The notes: a model not told the origin generated them from the sequence alone. Counted from the first letter of the stretch, positions 1 through 11,175 are shown. The stretch is 64,000 nucleotides of DNA from Reticulitermes speratus (GCA_021186555.1 JAJKFL010000026.1:6946209-7010208); one strand, 5' to 3'. Program-made: numbers and translations.

Positions 1-103
1 TAGTACAAGTCCTGCGCATCGAATATCTGCAATTGGTGTACTTTATATCACGGATGCGTAGTATCAGTCTGGTGTCTAGACCAAGAGGGTTTAGTAAAAT
101 ATA

Positions 104-671
104 CAGGGTGTTTCATAAATCCCTCCGGGATTTCGGAGGTCTGTAGCTCAGGAGCCAAATCACACACGGGGGATGAGAGCATGTCAGTGAAAAGAGTATA
201 TATCCAAGTTTTAAACCTACCTTACAAATGTTCAATATGTCCCCCTTTGGTGACTCGACAGACGTCAATCCTGTAATCTAGCTGTAATCTAGCCCAGGCG
301 ATGGTCCCGGCCTACCTCTTCGTTTTGCGACACACAAACAGCCAGTTTCCTCGAATTTTCTATACCAGTCTCTTACTGTTTTGTCCGTTGGTGGTTCTGT
401 ACGATACTTGGTTCGAAAACCACGTTGCACTGTTACAATTGACTGGGTTTTAGCAAATTGCAGGACACAAAAAAGCTTTCTGTTCACCTGAAAACGCCAT
501 GTTTGCACACCACTGCCTCCTAGCGGAGAAGCGGGTAACTACGCCATCGCGTCTGTCACGAAAACACTTTTACATTTCCTCTATCCGTTGGCATGCTTTT
601 ATCTCTTATACGTGGGTTTGCTACTGCACGGCCAAGCCTCTAAATCCCGGATGGACTTATGAAACACGCTG
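104..671 (-). mobile_element. Tc1/mariner-like element, internally deleted
   Basis: Terminal inverted repeats of about 30 bp face each other: CAGGGTGTTTCATAAATCCC at the left and the complement of CAGCGTGTTTCATAAGTCCA at the right. TA dinucleotides at 102-103 and 672-673 are the expected target duplication. Between them lie, on the minus strand, the N-terminal DUF4817 helix-turn-helix region of a transposase and the last codons of the same protein family, so the whole DDE catalytic core is missing. At about 570 bp it is a non-autonomous deletion derivative of a normally 1.3-kb class of element. Confidence 0.85.
222..508 (-). pseudogene. Tc1/mariner transposase remnant (DUF4817 N-terminus plus C-terminal tail)
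   Basis: From 508 downwards the frame reads a DUF4817-type DNA-binding domain (FCVLQFAKTQSIVTVQRGFR, then EPPTDKTVRDWYRKFEETGC and a GRP motif). The family uses this domain to bind its terminal repeats. At 278-222 a second piece reads DYRIDVCRVTKGGHIEHL followed by a stop, which is the usual family C-terminus. The roughly 250 central residues holding the DDD/E triad are absent. At the junction an 11-bp sequence (CTGTAATCTAG, 271-281 and 282-292) is tandemly duplicated and puts the tail out of frame. It cannot encode an active transposase. Confidence 0.82.
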
Positions 672-938
672 TAGAAGGAACGGTACAAGATCTTTCCGGC
701 GTTCTGCTTTGACAGAATACAGAGAAGCTACTCAGCTTCCAGATGGAGAGCAACTCGACACAAGACTAAACTTAGTTACTTTACATAAAAATATTTTCGT
801 TAAGTCCTTAGATTCAGCTTGTCCTTCTAGCTGGAATATAACGTCCGATGTGAGAAGAAACGTAAAGTTTGGAGACAGTACAGACGTCCCTCTCCCCGTA
901 CCTAAATTTGCCACTTCGATATCTTGTTAAATACAGTA

Positions 939-962
939 TTCTCTCTCTCTCTCTCTCTCTCT
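939..962. repeat. (CT)n microsatellite
   Basis: An uninterrupted run of about 12 CT dinucleotides between an unannotated segment and the first SINE-A. Confidence 0.95.
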
Positions 963-1025
963 ACTTCCGTCCCTCTCGACATATGGTCAGAATTAAGAAC
1001 AATCTGTCTGCACTTTCGCAGTGAT

Positions 1026-1332
1026 GGGGGCACGCGGTGGCGCAGTTGGTTGAGGCACTGCGCTAAAGCCGGAAGGACGCGGGTTCGATTCATTGGATAT
1101 ATCATTGACATAATCCTTTCGGCCGCACTATTGCCCGGGAGTCGACTCAGCCTCTAACAGAAATGAATACCAGGGATATCTCCTGGAGGGGGGGGGGGGG
1201 GGGGTAAAGGCGGCCGCTGCTTATGGCTGACAACCTTACCACCTTCATGTCCCGATTGTTTAGAAATCCTACAGACCTGAAGTTCCTGGAGCCGTAAGGG
1301 CCTGTCCAGGCCTGTATAAGGATAACTTTATA
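1026..1332 (+). mobile_element. SINE-A, full length, tRNA-derived
   Basis: The 5' head contains a pol III A box (TGGCGCAGTTGG) and B box (GGTTCGATTC) in tRNA spacing. It is followed by the family body (TCGACTCAGCCTCTAACAG, CTGACAACCTTACCACCTTC) and the tail GGCCTGTCCAGGCCTGTA. Six other copies lie in this window. An internal G17 run at 1188-1204 has expanded from the short CTGGGGG of other copies. No clear target duplication was seen. Confidence 0.85.
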
Positions 1333-2260
1333 TAGTTTTCTCAGTGATTATAACAATAATATCTTTTAATAAAAATACACGAATTTTAGAGCAGGTAATT
1401 TTTTTTTGTACATGAAATAAGAACCAACCTACTGACATAAAGATTCAAGTCTTCTGGCCTGGTACGTCATACCGATTGCAGGTCTAAATGGTAGTTACCA
1501 CTTTACACAGCGCAGCATCATAGAATATTAGAATCACCAGCAACACCGTTGCGTGAGCATTAAGTCTCGCAAACAACTAATGTTATGCCTGTATTAATAA
1601 TTTAGAGTTTGGTTTCAATCGTCATCATTATCATCGTCATCATCATCATTATCATCACCACCACCACCACCACCACCACCACGAAAAGGATTACGTCCTT
1701 CAGCATATTACGACTTTAAGCTTCATCTTTGCCTTGGTCTGGCAGTTGTATTCTTTCCATTGGTATGTAATTTAGTACCTCCGTAATCACTGCTGGTACC
1801 ATCTGAATCACGTTCTGTCTCTAGGTATTCATTTTATCGTAAACTGAATTTATCTGCAGCTCCTTCATTACTTCTTGATATTGAAAACCGTCTTATGTCT
1901 TCTGCGATCTTCCAATCAGCGAATAAATTTACTTCTTCCTCATTCTATTCTACATTCACATATCTTCCTCATTTCTATAAAATTTAATCAAAGCTACATA
2001 TATTTTTTTTATTTTTGGGTTGAAATTGTTACGAAGTGAATAAAGTGAATTCATTACTGGGAGATCATATCCTGAGGTAGGTTCGTATGTTTCATGATTG
2101 AAACACGGATTTTGATAGAAATCGGCGCTAGAGGTTTACATTGAAGGCAGTTGGAAATAATAACTTTTAATGAAGAGTTTTCTTGTGGGATGTGCCAACT
2201 TCTGCTCAATATAAGTCCACTTAAACTCATATTTAGTACCAACTTTCCAGACGGACTATA
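1333..2260. other. No gene; CAT/CAC microsatellite only
   Basis: No coding or element signature was recognised apart from a (CAT)n/(CAC)n simple repeat at about 1622-1682. The rest is AT-rich single-copy-looking sequence. Confidence 0.6.
1622..1682. repeat. (CAT)n/(CAC)n microsatellite
   Basis: Imperfect CAT triplets grade into nine CAC triplets, a compound microsatellite. Confidence 0.93.
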
Positions 2261-2275
2261 TTACTGATCTCAAAA

Positions 2276-2574
2276 AGGGCTGCGATAACGTACCCGGTAT
2301 ATCGACTCGTCAGGGACTCGACGGTTCGGAGTTTGAACCAGGGTGGAGGCAAAATATTTCCTCTTCTCCACACCCGTTCAGACCGACACTGGGACCCACC
2401 CATCGTTCTGCACAATGTGTAACTGGCCTCTTGCCCCGGCGGTAAAGCGGCCGGGGCGTGGTGTTAACCATTCAGCCCCATCTAGCGCCGAGGTTAAGCA
2501 TGGGTCTAGCTATACTTCTGCTCTCCCTTCTGTGTTTCCATTGGCATGTTACGGGGTGATTTCTACCTTTACCT
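2276..2574 (+). mobile_element. SINE-B with target duplication
   Basis: A diverged tRNA-like head leads into the SINE-B body (AAAGCGGCCGGGGCGTGG, CATCTAGCGCCGAGGTTAA, TACCTTTACCTTT). It is flanked by a 15-bp target duplication (TTACTGATCTCAAAA at 2261-2275, one mismatch at 2575-2589), so both ends are defined. It is an older copy than those at 8.4, 32.6 and 57.7 kb. Confidence 0.85.
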
Positions 2575-2724
2575 TTACTGATTTCAAAACGGCTCTTTCT
2601 AAAACCGCATTATAACATAACACACAACATGTATTTAAATGCAGACCTTTCACAAATTTATTATTTTGCATCTTTCATTAAAGCAGCAGTTTCTAATTGA
2701 GCGTATTGTACATATACGTAATAT

Positions 2725-2985
2725 TTTTCTTCAATGGCTCGACAGCCCCTTGGGGGCCTAGGCAGCCTCATTTTTCGAGGCTTCACGATCACACACTTTA
2801 GACACACCACACTCGGTAGGACTCCTCTGGACGAGGGATCAGCCCGTCGCATAGACCTCTACCTGACAGCACACAACACTCACAAGAGACAGACATCCAT
2901 GCCCTAGGCGGGATTCGAACCCACAATCCCAGTAAGTGAGCGGCCGTAGACCCACGCCCTAGACCGCACGGCCACTGGGATCGGC
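2725..2985 (-). mobile_element. SINE-C, full length
   Basis: On the minus strand it starts CCGATCCCAGTGGCCGTGCG and carries a Leu/Ser-like tRNA head with a GGTTCGAATCCC B box. The body follows (GATGTCTGTCTCTTGTGAG, CTCTGCGACGGGCTGA) and it ends at GGGGGCCTAGG/GGGCTGTCGAGCCATTG. Flanking 10-mers TACGTAATAT (2715-2724) and TATGTAATAT (2986-2995) look like the target duplication. Confidence 0.88.
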
Positions 2986-3045
2986 TATGTAATATATATA
3001 CATATGTACATATATGTAATATATATATATATGTACATATATTCC
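2986..3045. repeat. AT-rich palindromic simple repeat
   Basis: Alternating TATA/TACATATGTA blocks form short self-complementary repeats. This is low-complexity sequence directly beside a SINE-C insertion. Confidence 0.75.
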
Positions 3046-3059
3046 TCTCTAAAATAAAT

Positions 3060-3155
3060 GAACGCCACCTAGGAGACGTCAGCGTGGGGACGGTATTGAT
3101 GTGACTCAGCATAGAGTTTGGCGACGAGCTGTTGTGAACACGGTAATGAACCTTC
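3060..3155 (+). mobile_element. LINE-E 3' fragment
   Basis: The segment GAGCTGTTGTGAACACGGTAATGAACCTTC and its surroundings match the end of the LINE-E reading frame ([14 protein letters not shown]), seen better at 56.5 kb. It is a short diverged remnant. Confidence 0.55.
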
Positions 3156-3780
3156 CAGTTGTAAGACAGCTTCAATAAGTGTGCTCAATACCGTTATTTT
3201 TCTACATGCTCAACTAATCACTCTGATAATACCTCTTCATAACATGCTCCAATTATGACTCAATTCCATTGAATCGCTTCTTCGCACTACAGTGTATTTG
3301 AGTTCCCAAATACCTAACGTGTTTCGAGGACAGTAATCACGCCAGTGCAGATGGTTTCTGATCAGAACATAAACACTCGACTGCAGGCGTGTAATATCGT
3401 TCAGAGCTGCGCAGTTTCCTATTATTTGCTATCACACTTACTCGTATCTCCCCCGTGCACGAGACTCAGCGCGCTGACGGAAGGCTGATACGAAAGATAA
3501 ATCAATGCAGACGTTAGGTTCCGATATTTTATCGCACATCATAACACTCAGAATATTCCGGCAGACATGTGAAAGGATATTCCACACATCCTTCACAATA
3601 AAAGTCAAGATATATGAGTCTGACAACCATTGATTTGTAAAAAAAAAAACTTCGATGTCATCATAATGTGAATAGTAACAGAAAATGGGAAAATGGGAAA
3701 TTGGTAAGCCCACGTAAATTTAAAGTACCTAAAAATATCTTCAACTCTCTACTTGAAATTCGTGTAGAAAAACTTATCCA

Positions 3781-4225
3781 ATATATTTCGGCCTAACAAG
3801 GACGAGGTAACAGGAGTGTGGAGAAGACTACATAAAGAGGAACTTAATGATCTGTACTCCTCACCAAATAACATTCGGGTGATCAAATCAAGAAGAATGA
3901 GATGGGCGAGGTATGTGACACGTATGGGGGACAGGAGAGGTGCATACATGACTTTGGTGGGGATGCCTGGAGGAAGGAGACCACTTGGAAGACCTAGACG
4001 TAGATGGAAGGATAATATTAAAAATGGATCTTCAAGAAGTGGGATGGGGGCATAGATTAGATTGATCTGGTTCAGGATAGGGACATGTGGCGAGCTCTTG
4101 TGAACACGGTAATGAACATTCGGGTTCCATAAAATGCGGGAGATTTCTTGACTAGCTGAGGGACTGTTAGCTTCTCAGGAAGGACTCTGCTCCATGGAGT
4201 TAGTTAGTTATTTAGTTAGTTAACT
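3781..4225 (+). mobile_element. LINE-E 5'-truncated copy
   Basis: It begins inside the C-terminal coding region ([11 protein letters not shown], here diverged). It continues through [28 protein letters not shown] and GRPRRRWKDNIK, then shifts frame near the DLQEVGWG position. The 3' UTR (TTCTTGACTAGCTGAGG, TCCATGGAGTTAGTTAGTTA) ends in a GTTA-type tail at about 4199-4222. This is the post-RT C-terminal domain of an RTE/Jockey-like non-LTR element. The copy is inactive. Confidence 0.82.
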
Positions 4226-4382
4226 TAACAAAATTTAATGACATGCACTATTTCATGGTAAGATTACAAACATACCACGGAATCACGTGCGATTTCCATC
4301 GTTAATTTCATTCTACATAGATGGAGCCATGAATGATCCTATTAACAGTCGTCTGTGTTAACAAAAAGCAGGAATAATCCCG

Positions 4383-4545
4383 CTTTCAGCCATTCAATTA
4401 TGATGCCGTTTAAATTCCAACTACTGCCCAGAACGGAATGGTTTAAAATTCTTAATACCCTTAACTGCACACACGGCCGTACGGTGTACCGAGCCCGGCA
4501 GCATGTAAAGGTCCGTACAGTGCACCGAGGTCATCACTGAAGAGT
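4383..4545 (+). repeat. Unclassified repeat R1, copy 1
   Basis: It shares CCATTCAAT, GTTTAAATTCCAACTACTGCCC, TACCCTTAA and GTGCACCGAGG-like blocks in the same order with 6720-6885. No coding potential or terminal repeats were recognised. It may be a MITE or SINE fragment. Confidence 0.5.
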
Positions 4546-4994
4546 TAAATTGCTCATAATGGATAAGAAAAGGTCATTGTTGTCCGAATTTCGCTAACTA
4601 GTCACTTACTGAAAAGTAGCCCAAAATAGAACATGAACATGTGACAAAAAAACGTTTTATGTTACGTCATAATATTTTGTAGGATGGGCCGTTGTTGTAG
4701 AACTCGACAGTCTACTTCAAATGGGCCAGATACACATCATCTTGCATCCGCGAGAGAACAAAATCATAACAGAGAGACACTTTAAAACGTGGACTGTTAG
4801 TACTAAATTTAATCGAAATCGGCCTAGTATTTTTAGTTATGAAAAAACGGACCGATATATGGGAAAGACGTTTTGCGAAAATAAATCAAGGACGCGTCCA
4901 TTAGATAATCTGCTGCTTAACCCTCTAAAGCCCAGTGGTTACTATATGTACCACCATGTTTAACATTCAACAATTCCACGTTCTGCCCACACAG

Positions 4995-5336
4995 TGTATT
5001 TATGTGTTTTGTGTGGATCTCAGAACAAACAGCGATTATTTCACTGTACAGCATTAACTGACTGGTTTGTATAACTGAGACGGAGTTTGTTTACTGCGCG
5101 GTACGGACTGTATTTATGTGTTTTGTGTGGATCTCAGAACAAACAGCGATTATTTCACTGTACAGCATTAACTGACTGGTTTGTATAACTGAGACGGAGT
5201 TTGTTTACTGCGCGGTACGGACTGTATTTATGTGTTTTGTGTGGATCTCAGAACAAACAGCGATTATTTCACTGTACAGCATTAACTGACTGGTTTGTAT
5301 AACTGAGACGGAGTTTGTTTACTGCGCGGTACGGAC
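4995..5336. repeat. 114-bp tandem repeat, three identical copies
   Basis: Units start at 4995, 5109 and 5223 and each runs TGTATTTATGTG... to ...GCGCGGTACGGAC. I could see no difference between the three units, which implies very recent amplification or gene conversion (or an assembly duplication). No open frame crosses the unit. Confidence 0.93.
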
Positions 5337-5780
5337 TGGATGTTTATATATAATTCCCGTTAATATTCACCTCTAAGGGTTAATAAGACGGAGTGAAATA
5401 ATCACGTCGTAGTAAATTATAAAAGAAAATTAAGATTCTGTGAAAAAGTAAAGCAAGGAAACTCTATTTCCACCCCTTCCTCTCATGTTTATTAATTACA
5501 ACAGAAACAGCATACGTCGGAACCAAGTGACGCTTACTAGCTGCGGTCGTGTTGAATTCCGGAGCTGTGAAACGCAGAGTCGCGGCAGCATCAAGACATG
5601 CCTTACATAGCTCAGCTCTGCCTCACACCAAATACACACGTTTTGTGCTCGACTCCTATGTACCGTAGTTGTGGGAATGTGAACGCGTGTTATGATCTGT
5701 CTTTAACCGAATACGAACTGATAGCGTTTGAAAATAAATTACGAACTTAGGTCAGAAAATATGTCAGAATAGCATAAGTA

Positions 5781-5884
5781 AAAAAGGACAGGCAAAGTTG
5801 TCCCTGTCCACGCCATGAAAGCGTATAGGGGGCGTACCTGTATATCTCCACTCTTTCCTAACTCGGTGCTAGATGTAGGCGGAA
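5781..5884 (-). mobile_element. SINE-B tail fragment
   Basis: The GTCCACGCCATGAAAGCGTA and CTCGGTGCTAGATG blocks correspond to the 3' third of a diverged SINE-B subfamily in reverse orientation. The tRNA-like head is missing. Confidence 0.5.
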
Positions 5885-6177
5885 ATACTACTTATTTTCG
5901 AAAAACACAACACATCTGGCACCTATGTTAATTATTGTTTTCTCAGACCTCACACTTCCGTTTGTACATGGGAAGCGGACGAGAAATTTGGAGTATTGAA
6001 ATACTGGCGGAAAATATATGACGACAGCAGTACCACAATATACACAGAAAAAGGGAATGGGGGTACTAGTAGCAACCTGTTTTTAGAATTTATATAGAAA
6101 GTCTTCAGTTTGAAATACGCATTTATAGGCAATAAATATTCACTTTCTAGACTACTGCCGTCCTAAAATCACGTCGA

Positions 6178-6671
6178 ATACGTATCTGATATACAGCAGA
6201 TATATGATACGTATCTGATATACAGCAGGTATCTGATACGTATCTGATATACAGCAGGTATCCGATACGTATCTGATATACAGCATGTATCTGATACTTA
6301 TCAGATATACAGCAGGTATCCGATACGTATCTGATATACAGCAGGTATCTGATATTTATCAGATATACAACAGGTATCTGATATACAGCAGCTATCTGAT
6401 ACGTATCTGATACACATCAGATATCTGATACGTATCTGATATACAGCAAATATCTGATACGTATCTGATATACATCAGCTATCTGATACGTATCTGATAT
6501 ACATCAGATATCTGATACGTATCTGATATACAGCAGGATTCTCATACGTATCTGATATACAGCGGATATCTGATACGTATCTGATATACAGCAGGTATCT
6601 GATATACAGCAGGTATCTGATACGTATCTGATATACAGCATGTATCTGATACATATCTGATATACAGCAGG
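6178..6671. repeat. 29-bp palindromic minisatellite
   Basis: About 17 copies of a 29-bp unit built from CGTATCTGATATACAGCAGG and TATCTGATA. The unit contains GTATC/GATAC inverted pairs, so each strand can form nested hairpins. Some units lack a half-module. Confidence 0.9.
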
Positions 6672-6719
6672 TCCCCACAATTCTGATTTGCAGGCACATG
6701 TTTCTATGCATGACCCTTA

Positions 6720-6885
6720 ACCCTTCAATGACTCTGGGGTTTAAATTCTAACTACTGCCCATGACGGGGGCGGGGGTTAAGTTTATAGTACCCTTAAATA
6801 CATTCACTACTTTACGATGCACCAAGGCTGGAGTAAGGTCAAGTCTTAAGTCCCGAAGGCCGGCACTGATGGGTTTAGTGCCGAA
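6720..6885 (+). repeat. Unclassified repeat R1, copy 2
   Basis: A diverged partner of 4383-4545, with the same order of GTTTAAATTCTAACTACTGCCC, TACCCTTAAATAC and GATGCACCAAGG blocks. Confidence 0.5.
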
Positions 6886-8034
6886 ATTTTAACAAGAATC
6901 ACGATTTAGACAAAATACACACATTGCGAAGAACGTAGTGACACGGTGTGTGTGTGTGTGTGATGAAATGTATTTGCGAAGAGGTATGACAAGTCTATAG
7001 ACAAAAGGTTTGCAGGACAGAAGAAGTAAGAAAAAAGTGGAAGCACAAGGAGGAGACAAAAGCGTGTTGTAACACTAGAAGAGAAGAATACAAAGGGAAA
7101 ACATTAAGAGCAGAGGGAGACAAATAACAAATAACAGACCACCTAACAGGGAATTAAATTATCCACCATAACTGAGTATACTGGTTTTCCCGAACCTCTC
7201 CAAGCCAGTACCAAGGTAGTACATTAAAGCAAATCACGAATGTATTCTTTCAAATCCGCGCCTACAGGTACAGTTAGGACAATAATACACGAGACATAAT
7301 GAGAAATTAATTGAAAGTTCTTAATTCTTCGTATTTTTTCACTAAATCGACAAAGTCACTGCCAGTCTCTGAATAATATTTACTAGTGGAAAACACCTGG
7401 TAAAATATGACAGAGAATACTTTTTTATTGAAACCTTCGTTCTCTTGTATCTGCCCTTTATCCTTTTATTACCATATTCTCCTTCTCTCCTTTCTCCATT
7501 AGAAGAGGAAAGTAAGTTACATCTTTATCTTTCTTACATCACAGTTTCTATATTAAGAACTGACACTTGTGTGAATACATGAAAAATTTACATTTGCATA
7601 GAAAGGGTGCGAGATCGATATAACATACACACATAATTACGCCATAAACCGTCTCCCATCATTCACACACACAATACGAAGAGTTTCTGTTAAGACACTC
7701 TGAAACGTGAATTAGATTAAAGTATCAGAATGAATCTAATTAAGAAAGTGTAAAGTTATATAGTGGGTGTCTGATATGAGAGCAGTCGCATAACCAGACG
7801 AACTTATACGACTCTTTTCTCCAGTTTCTATAACAACCAGCTGCTGGAACGTACACAGGAGACAAAGTTTGTGAGAGCAGCCCTCCGCGATCGTAACGAA
7901 GTTTGAAGCAAAGTCCTGATGTAGTTAAAGATTCCTATTAAACCAAATCTCTTTGATCATTTCTTAGAGTCCCAACTATATATAATCACGCAAATAATTA
8001 TAACTTCATCTGTCACATAAAACAGTCAAATGCC
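6886..8034. other. No gene recognised
   Basis: A (GT)n run at 6946-6962 and an A/G-rich stretch at about 7010-7130 are the only structure seen. Confidence 0.55.
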
Positions 8035-8310
8035 AGTATTCGTCATCACCTTCCTCTTCGCCCTCATCTTCTTTAATTCATGTACCCGCTCCTCATACAT
8101 CCGTGCATTTTGCTCGTTTTTATCATTACTCTCCCTTATCTCCTGTTTTTTCTTTTATTTTTCCTTGTTTTCACAGTTTACTCTTCCCTTCTCCTCTTCA
8201 TGTCCTCTGCCGTTCTCCATCTCCTCTGTCCCATTTTCCGTCCCCTCCCCTACAACAAATTCTAAGGCTTTTTCATTATTTCATTTCAATCTTACACTCG
8301 TTTAGAATCA
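8035..8310. other. Pyrimidine-rich tract
   Basis: A ~270-bp C/T-rich segment. Read on the minus strand it encodes Glu/Lys-rich peptides with stops (for example EEMENGRGHEEEKGR and MYEERVHELKKMRAKRK). It may be a decayed coiled-coil coding remnant, but compositional bias alone would give the same appearance. Confidence 0.35.
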
Positions 8311-8373
8311 AAGCCGGAAAATTTGAAAGGAAGGGCTGTTTAGATGATTTCAACACATTCCTCAATGGCTATA

Positions 8374-8655
8374 GTGAGCCGGGATAGCTCAGTATAGCTA
8401 CTCGCTACGAGCTGGACGGCCCGGGGATCGAATCCTGGTGGGGGCTAGATTTTCAGCACCCGTCCAGACCGGCCCTGGGGCCCACCCAGCCTCCTATACA
8501 ATGGGTACCGGGTCTCTTTCCGGGGTGTAAAGCGGCCGGGGCGTGGAGTTGACCACCCACCCTCATCTAGTGCCAGAGTTAAAGAAAGAGTAGAGCTATA
8601 CCTCTACTACTCCTATGGGCCTTCGTGGCCTGTTCTAGGGAGAACTTTACCTTTA
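8374..8655 (+). mobile_element. SINE-B, full length with perfect 14-bp target duplication
   Basis: The head has an A box (TAGCTCAGTATAGC, slightly diverged) and a GGGATCGAATCC B box, followed by the complete SINE-B body ending TTACCTTTA. CCTCAATGGCTATA occurs at 8360-8373 and again at 8656-8669, so the insertion boundaries are exact and the copy is fairly young. Confidence 0.93.
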
Positions 8656-8669
8656 CCTCAATGGCTATA

Positions 8670-9370
8670 ACGTTTAATAGTTTAAATGTTATCTATGGAA
8701 ACTATAGCTAGAAGTACGGACTCTCAAGTTTTTCACTTGCATTTTCAACTGATCGTTCACTAGTTACGGATTAAAAAGTGATATACCACTCACGGCGCGT
8801 CAGTTGCCTGTCACATGGCAGTATTACACAGACAGACAGATAGGGATTAGTGCATTTGATCAAAACCCGTGCTTCAGGGCCAGTGAGCGCAATCAAGCGA
8901 ACTACAAGTACCAGAATCAGAGGACGCGTGTTTAAAATTCGGTTTTCTTCTCTAGTAGCAGTTGACAGTAAGTGTAACACATGTTGTCGCACGGTAAAAC
9001 AGTGCGGTCTCTGAGCCTAGTTTACTACTGACGGACGTATCTGTGGTCAGAAGATTTCAGCACGAATTCGTCGTGAATTAAAATACGTAACAAATCATTC
9101 CCGGAATATTCATCAGTCCATTCAGGCAGATATTGTCATATTATCTTAAAATGAGCAAAATCCTTTCTTTCTAGATTCTTTTCACTTCGTAATTCACCAT
9201 TACGCTGTCAGTCAGCCCTATGTAACTAAGGCAGTTGATAAAGCAGCGTTACGTAGTCAAAAAACTAATCAATCACAACACTTCGGACTGACCATAAAAT
9301 TTTGCCATACTTTATGAAACATTCTGTAAAGGAATGTGACAATTATTAATTAATTATACCAACATCACGC
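8670..9370. other. No gene recognised
   Basis: No element or coding signature could be supported here. Confidence 0.5.
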
Positions 9371-9628
9371 CTGACTAACTGGATTTGTCACATCTTGCAT
9401 AGGAACTGCCTGCTAAAACATGATATTGAAGGAAAGATACAGGGAAGAATAGAAGTGACGGGAAGACGAGGAAGAAGAAGTAAGCAGCTACTGGATGACC
9501 TTAAGGAAAAGAGAGAATACTGGAAATTGAAAGAGGAAGCACTAGATCGCACTCTGTGGAGAATTTGCTTTGGAAGAGGCTATGGACCTGTCGCAAGACA
9601 GACAACAGAAAGAACTAATTACGCCTGA
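9371..9628 (+). pseudogene. LINE C-terminal coding fragment (RTE-like)
   Basis: One open frame reads LTNWICHILHRNCLLKHDIEGK, then GRIEVTGRRGRRSKQLLDDLK, KREYWKLKEEALDRTLWR and FGRGYGPVARQTTE before a stop. This is the typical C-terminus of an endonuclease/reverse-transcriptase LINE of insects, of a different family from LINE-E. It is truncated on its 5' side and has no 3' UTR that I can delimit. Confidence 0.75.
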
Positions 9629-9989
9629 CATTGTCATAAGCTAAATTACATTTTACACTGATAATTTTCAGACGAATCGATTCGGTCCCATTTACAACAG
9701 ACATGCTCTGTCTCTGTCAGTAACTTATTCTATAGTGCCTATCGTCTGAAGAGAGGAAGATAATGAAAAAATACCTTGCACAGAATGTCGTGGTCTAATT
9801 TGAGGTGCTTCCCCGGAATTTTCCTCGAGTGGCTAAGATAAACGACGAAACACTCAGACCGGGTTGTCTGTGATCTGGCCAACTTTCGAACTGGGCACCT
9901 CCAAAACACGAATAAACACTGCTTTCACAACATAAGTGCTCGGACATAGCAACACGATTCTTACATTTGTACTCGTACAACAATAATAC

Positions 9990-10100
9990 AAAGATAATGA
10001 GTCCTTCTCTGGAAGCTACTAGTTACTCAGCTGGTTATTAAATGCCTTGCATTTTAGGAAACCAGAAGGTTCATTACCTGTTAACAAGGGACCACGACTG
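9990..10100 (-). mobile_element. LINE-E 3' UTR fragment
   Basis: The minus strand reads GTAATGAACCTTCTGGTT, ACCAGCTGAGTAACTAG and GAGAAGGACTC, a diverged match to the end of LINE-E. Confidence 0.5.
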
Positions 10101-11030
10101 ACGACAGATCATCACATATGACATTTGGGAAATTTGTACCACGCTTCAAATATTTTTGAACTAATAAATTAAATTCAGATGACATGGGCTGAAAATGTAG
10201 CACGAATTGAGCAGTTGAAAAATGAATATAATTTTAATTCTCAAGGGAGAATAAACGTGATAGATAAAGGTTTAATTTGGAGATAATATTAAAAGTATGT
10301 ACGTACTACAAAACGTGCCTTGTGATAAAGATTGGCTTAAACTGAGATCGAGAGTGGGCATGAATCAGCAGTTTTTTCCCCACCCCATACCCGAGGATAG
10401 AAAAAATCCAGTTTCTGATATGTTGTTTTTATTTAATTTTGGAATTTTTCAAAGGTCAAAGATAGAGAAATTCCAAATCCTGAGTGGTCATGAATGTGAT
10501 ACACTTTCACCAGAACTTTGCATAATGGAATTCAGCTAGCTCAGATCAGGATCAATTTCAGCCGTTCATTAATATTTTACTTACACGTAATCTCTGGCAA
10601 AACAAACTGCCTAGGTTTAAAAGAGTTTCGTTACAGATTAATAATTTCTCCCGATGTTTTCAAACCGCAGTTTATACATGTTTGCCCATTAGCATGAAAC
10701 ATATTCTGTGTGTAATGTAAACGACAATTTGAAAGGTCAGAGTTAGCTCAGGACATGTGCCTGTGGCATTACACTTGTTATTGCTAAAGTTGTAGTTGGG
10801 CTCACTTGTAACTGCAACCTCCACCAGTATATAAAGGAAGTTTTTAAATTAGCAGAACTACGGATTTATCGTGACTCTCGCTTTGAGTGTATCTGTCAGA
10901 CCGAAGTTCCTGCCAACCAGAAGGCAACAGAACGGAACGAGCGATACCACGCTAGGGCCGGCCAGACACAAAACGGTTGTTCGTATTCGGCGTCGTGCAT
11001 AGCCTGTGAAAGCAATACATATGTACAGAA
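10101..11030. other. No gene recognised
   Basis: AT-rich sequence without recognisable coding motifs or repeat termini. Confidence 0.5.
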
Positions 11031-11039
11031 ACTAACTGT

Positions 11040-11175
11040 TCCAGCATACCTTTCGTTCATTCATCCAGAAACTCATTTAGTCTTTCATTAATTCAGTCGG
11101 CCAGTCAGCTAAGCCATGCAAACAATCATTCAATCTAGCAGCGATTCCTTATTCAACCAATCAAACATTAAATAA
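11040..11175. repeat. Diverged CATTCA minisatellite, left part
   Basis: Repeats of CATTCAT, CATTAATTCAGTC and GCCAGTCAG resemble the outer monomers of the array at 11.93-12.78 kb. It is probably the left edge of the same array, before the intervening insertions. Confidence 0.55.

Noticed and set aside
3816-4055. 79-codon frame as an independent gene
   Set aside because: It is the mutated C-terminal domain of a LINE-E copy, matched by better copies at 36.2 and 56.1 kb.
4199-4225. Telomere-like TTAGG sequence
   Set aside because: The repeats are GTTA units forming the LINE-E tail and recur only at LINE-E ends; there is no TTAGG array.
8030-8310. Short plus-strand frames rich in Phe/Leu/Ser as membrane proteins
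   Set aside because: Three overlapping frames in a T/C-rich tract; hydrophobicity is a consequence of base composition.
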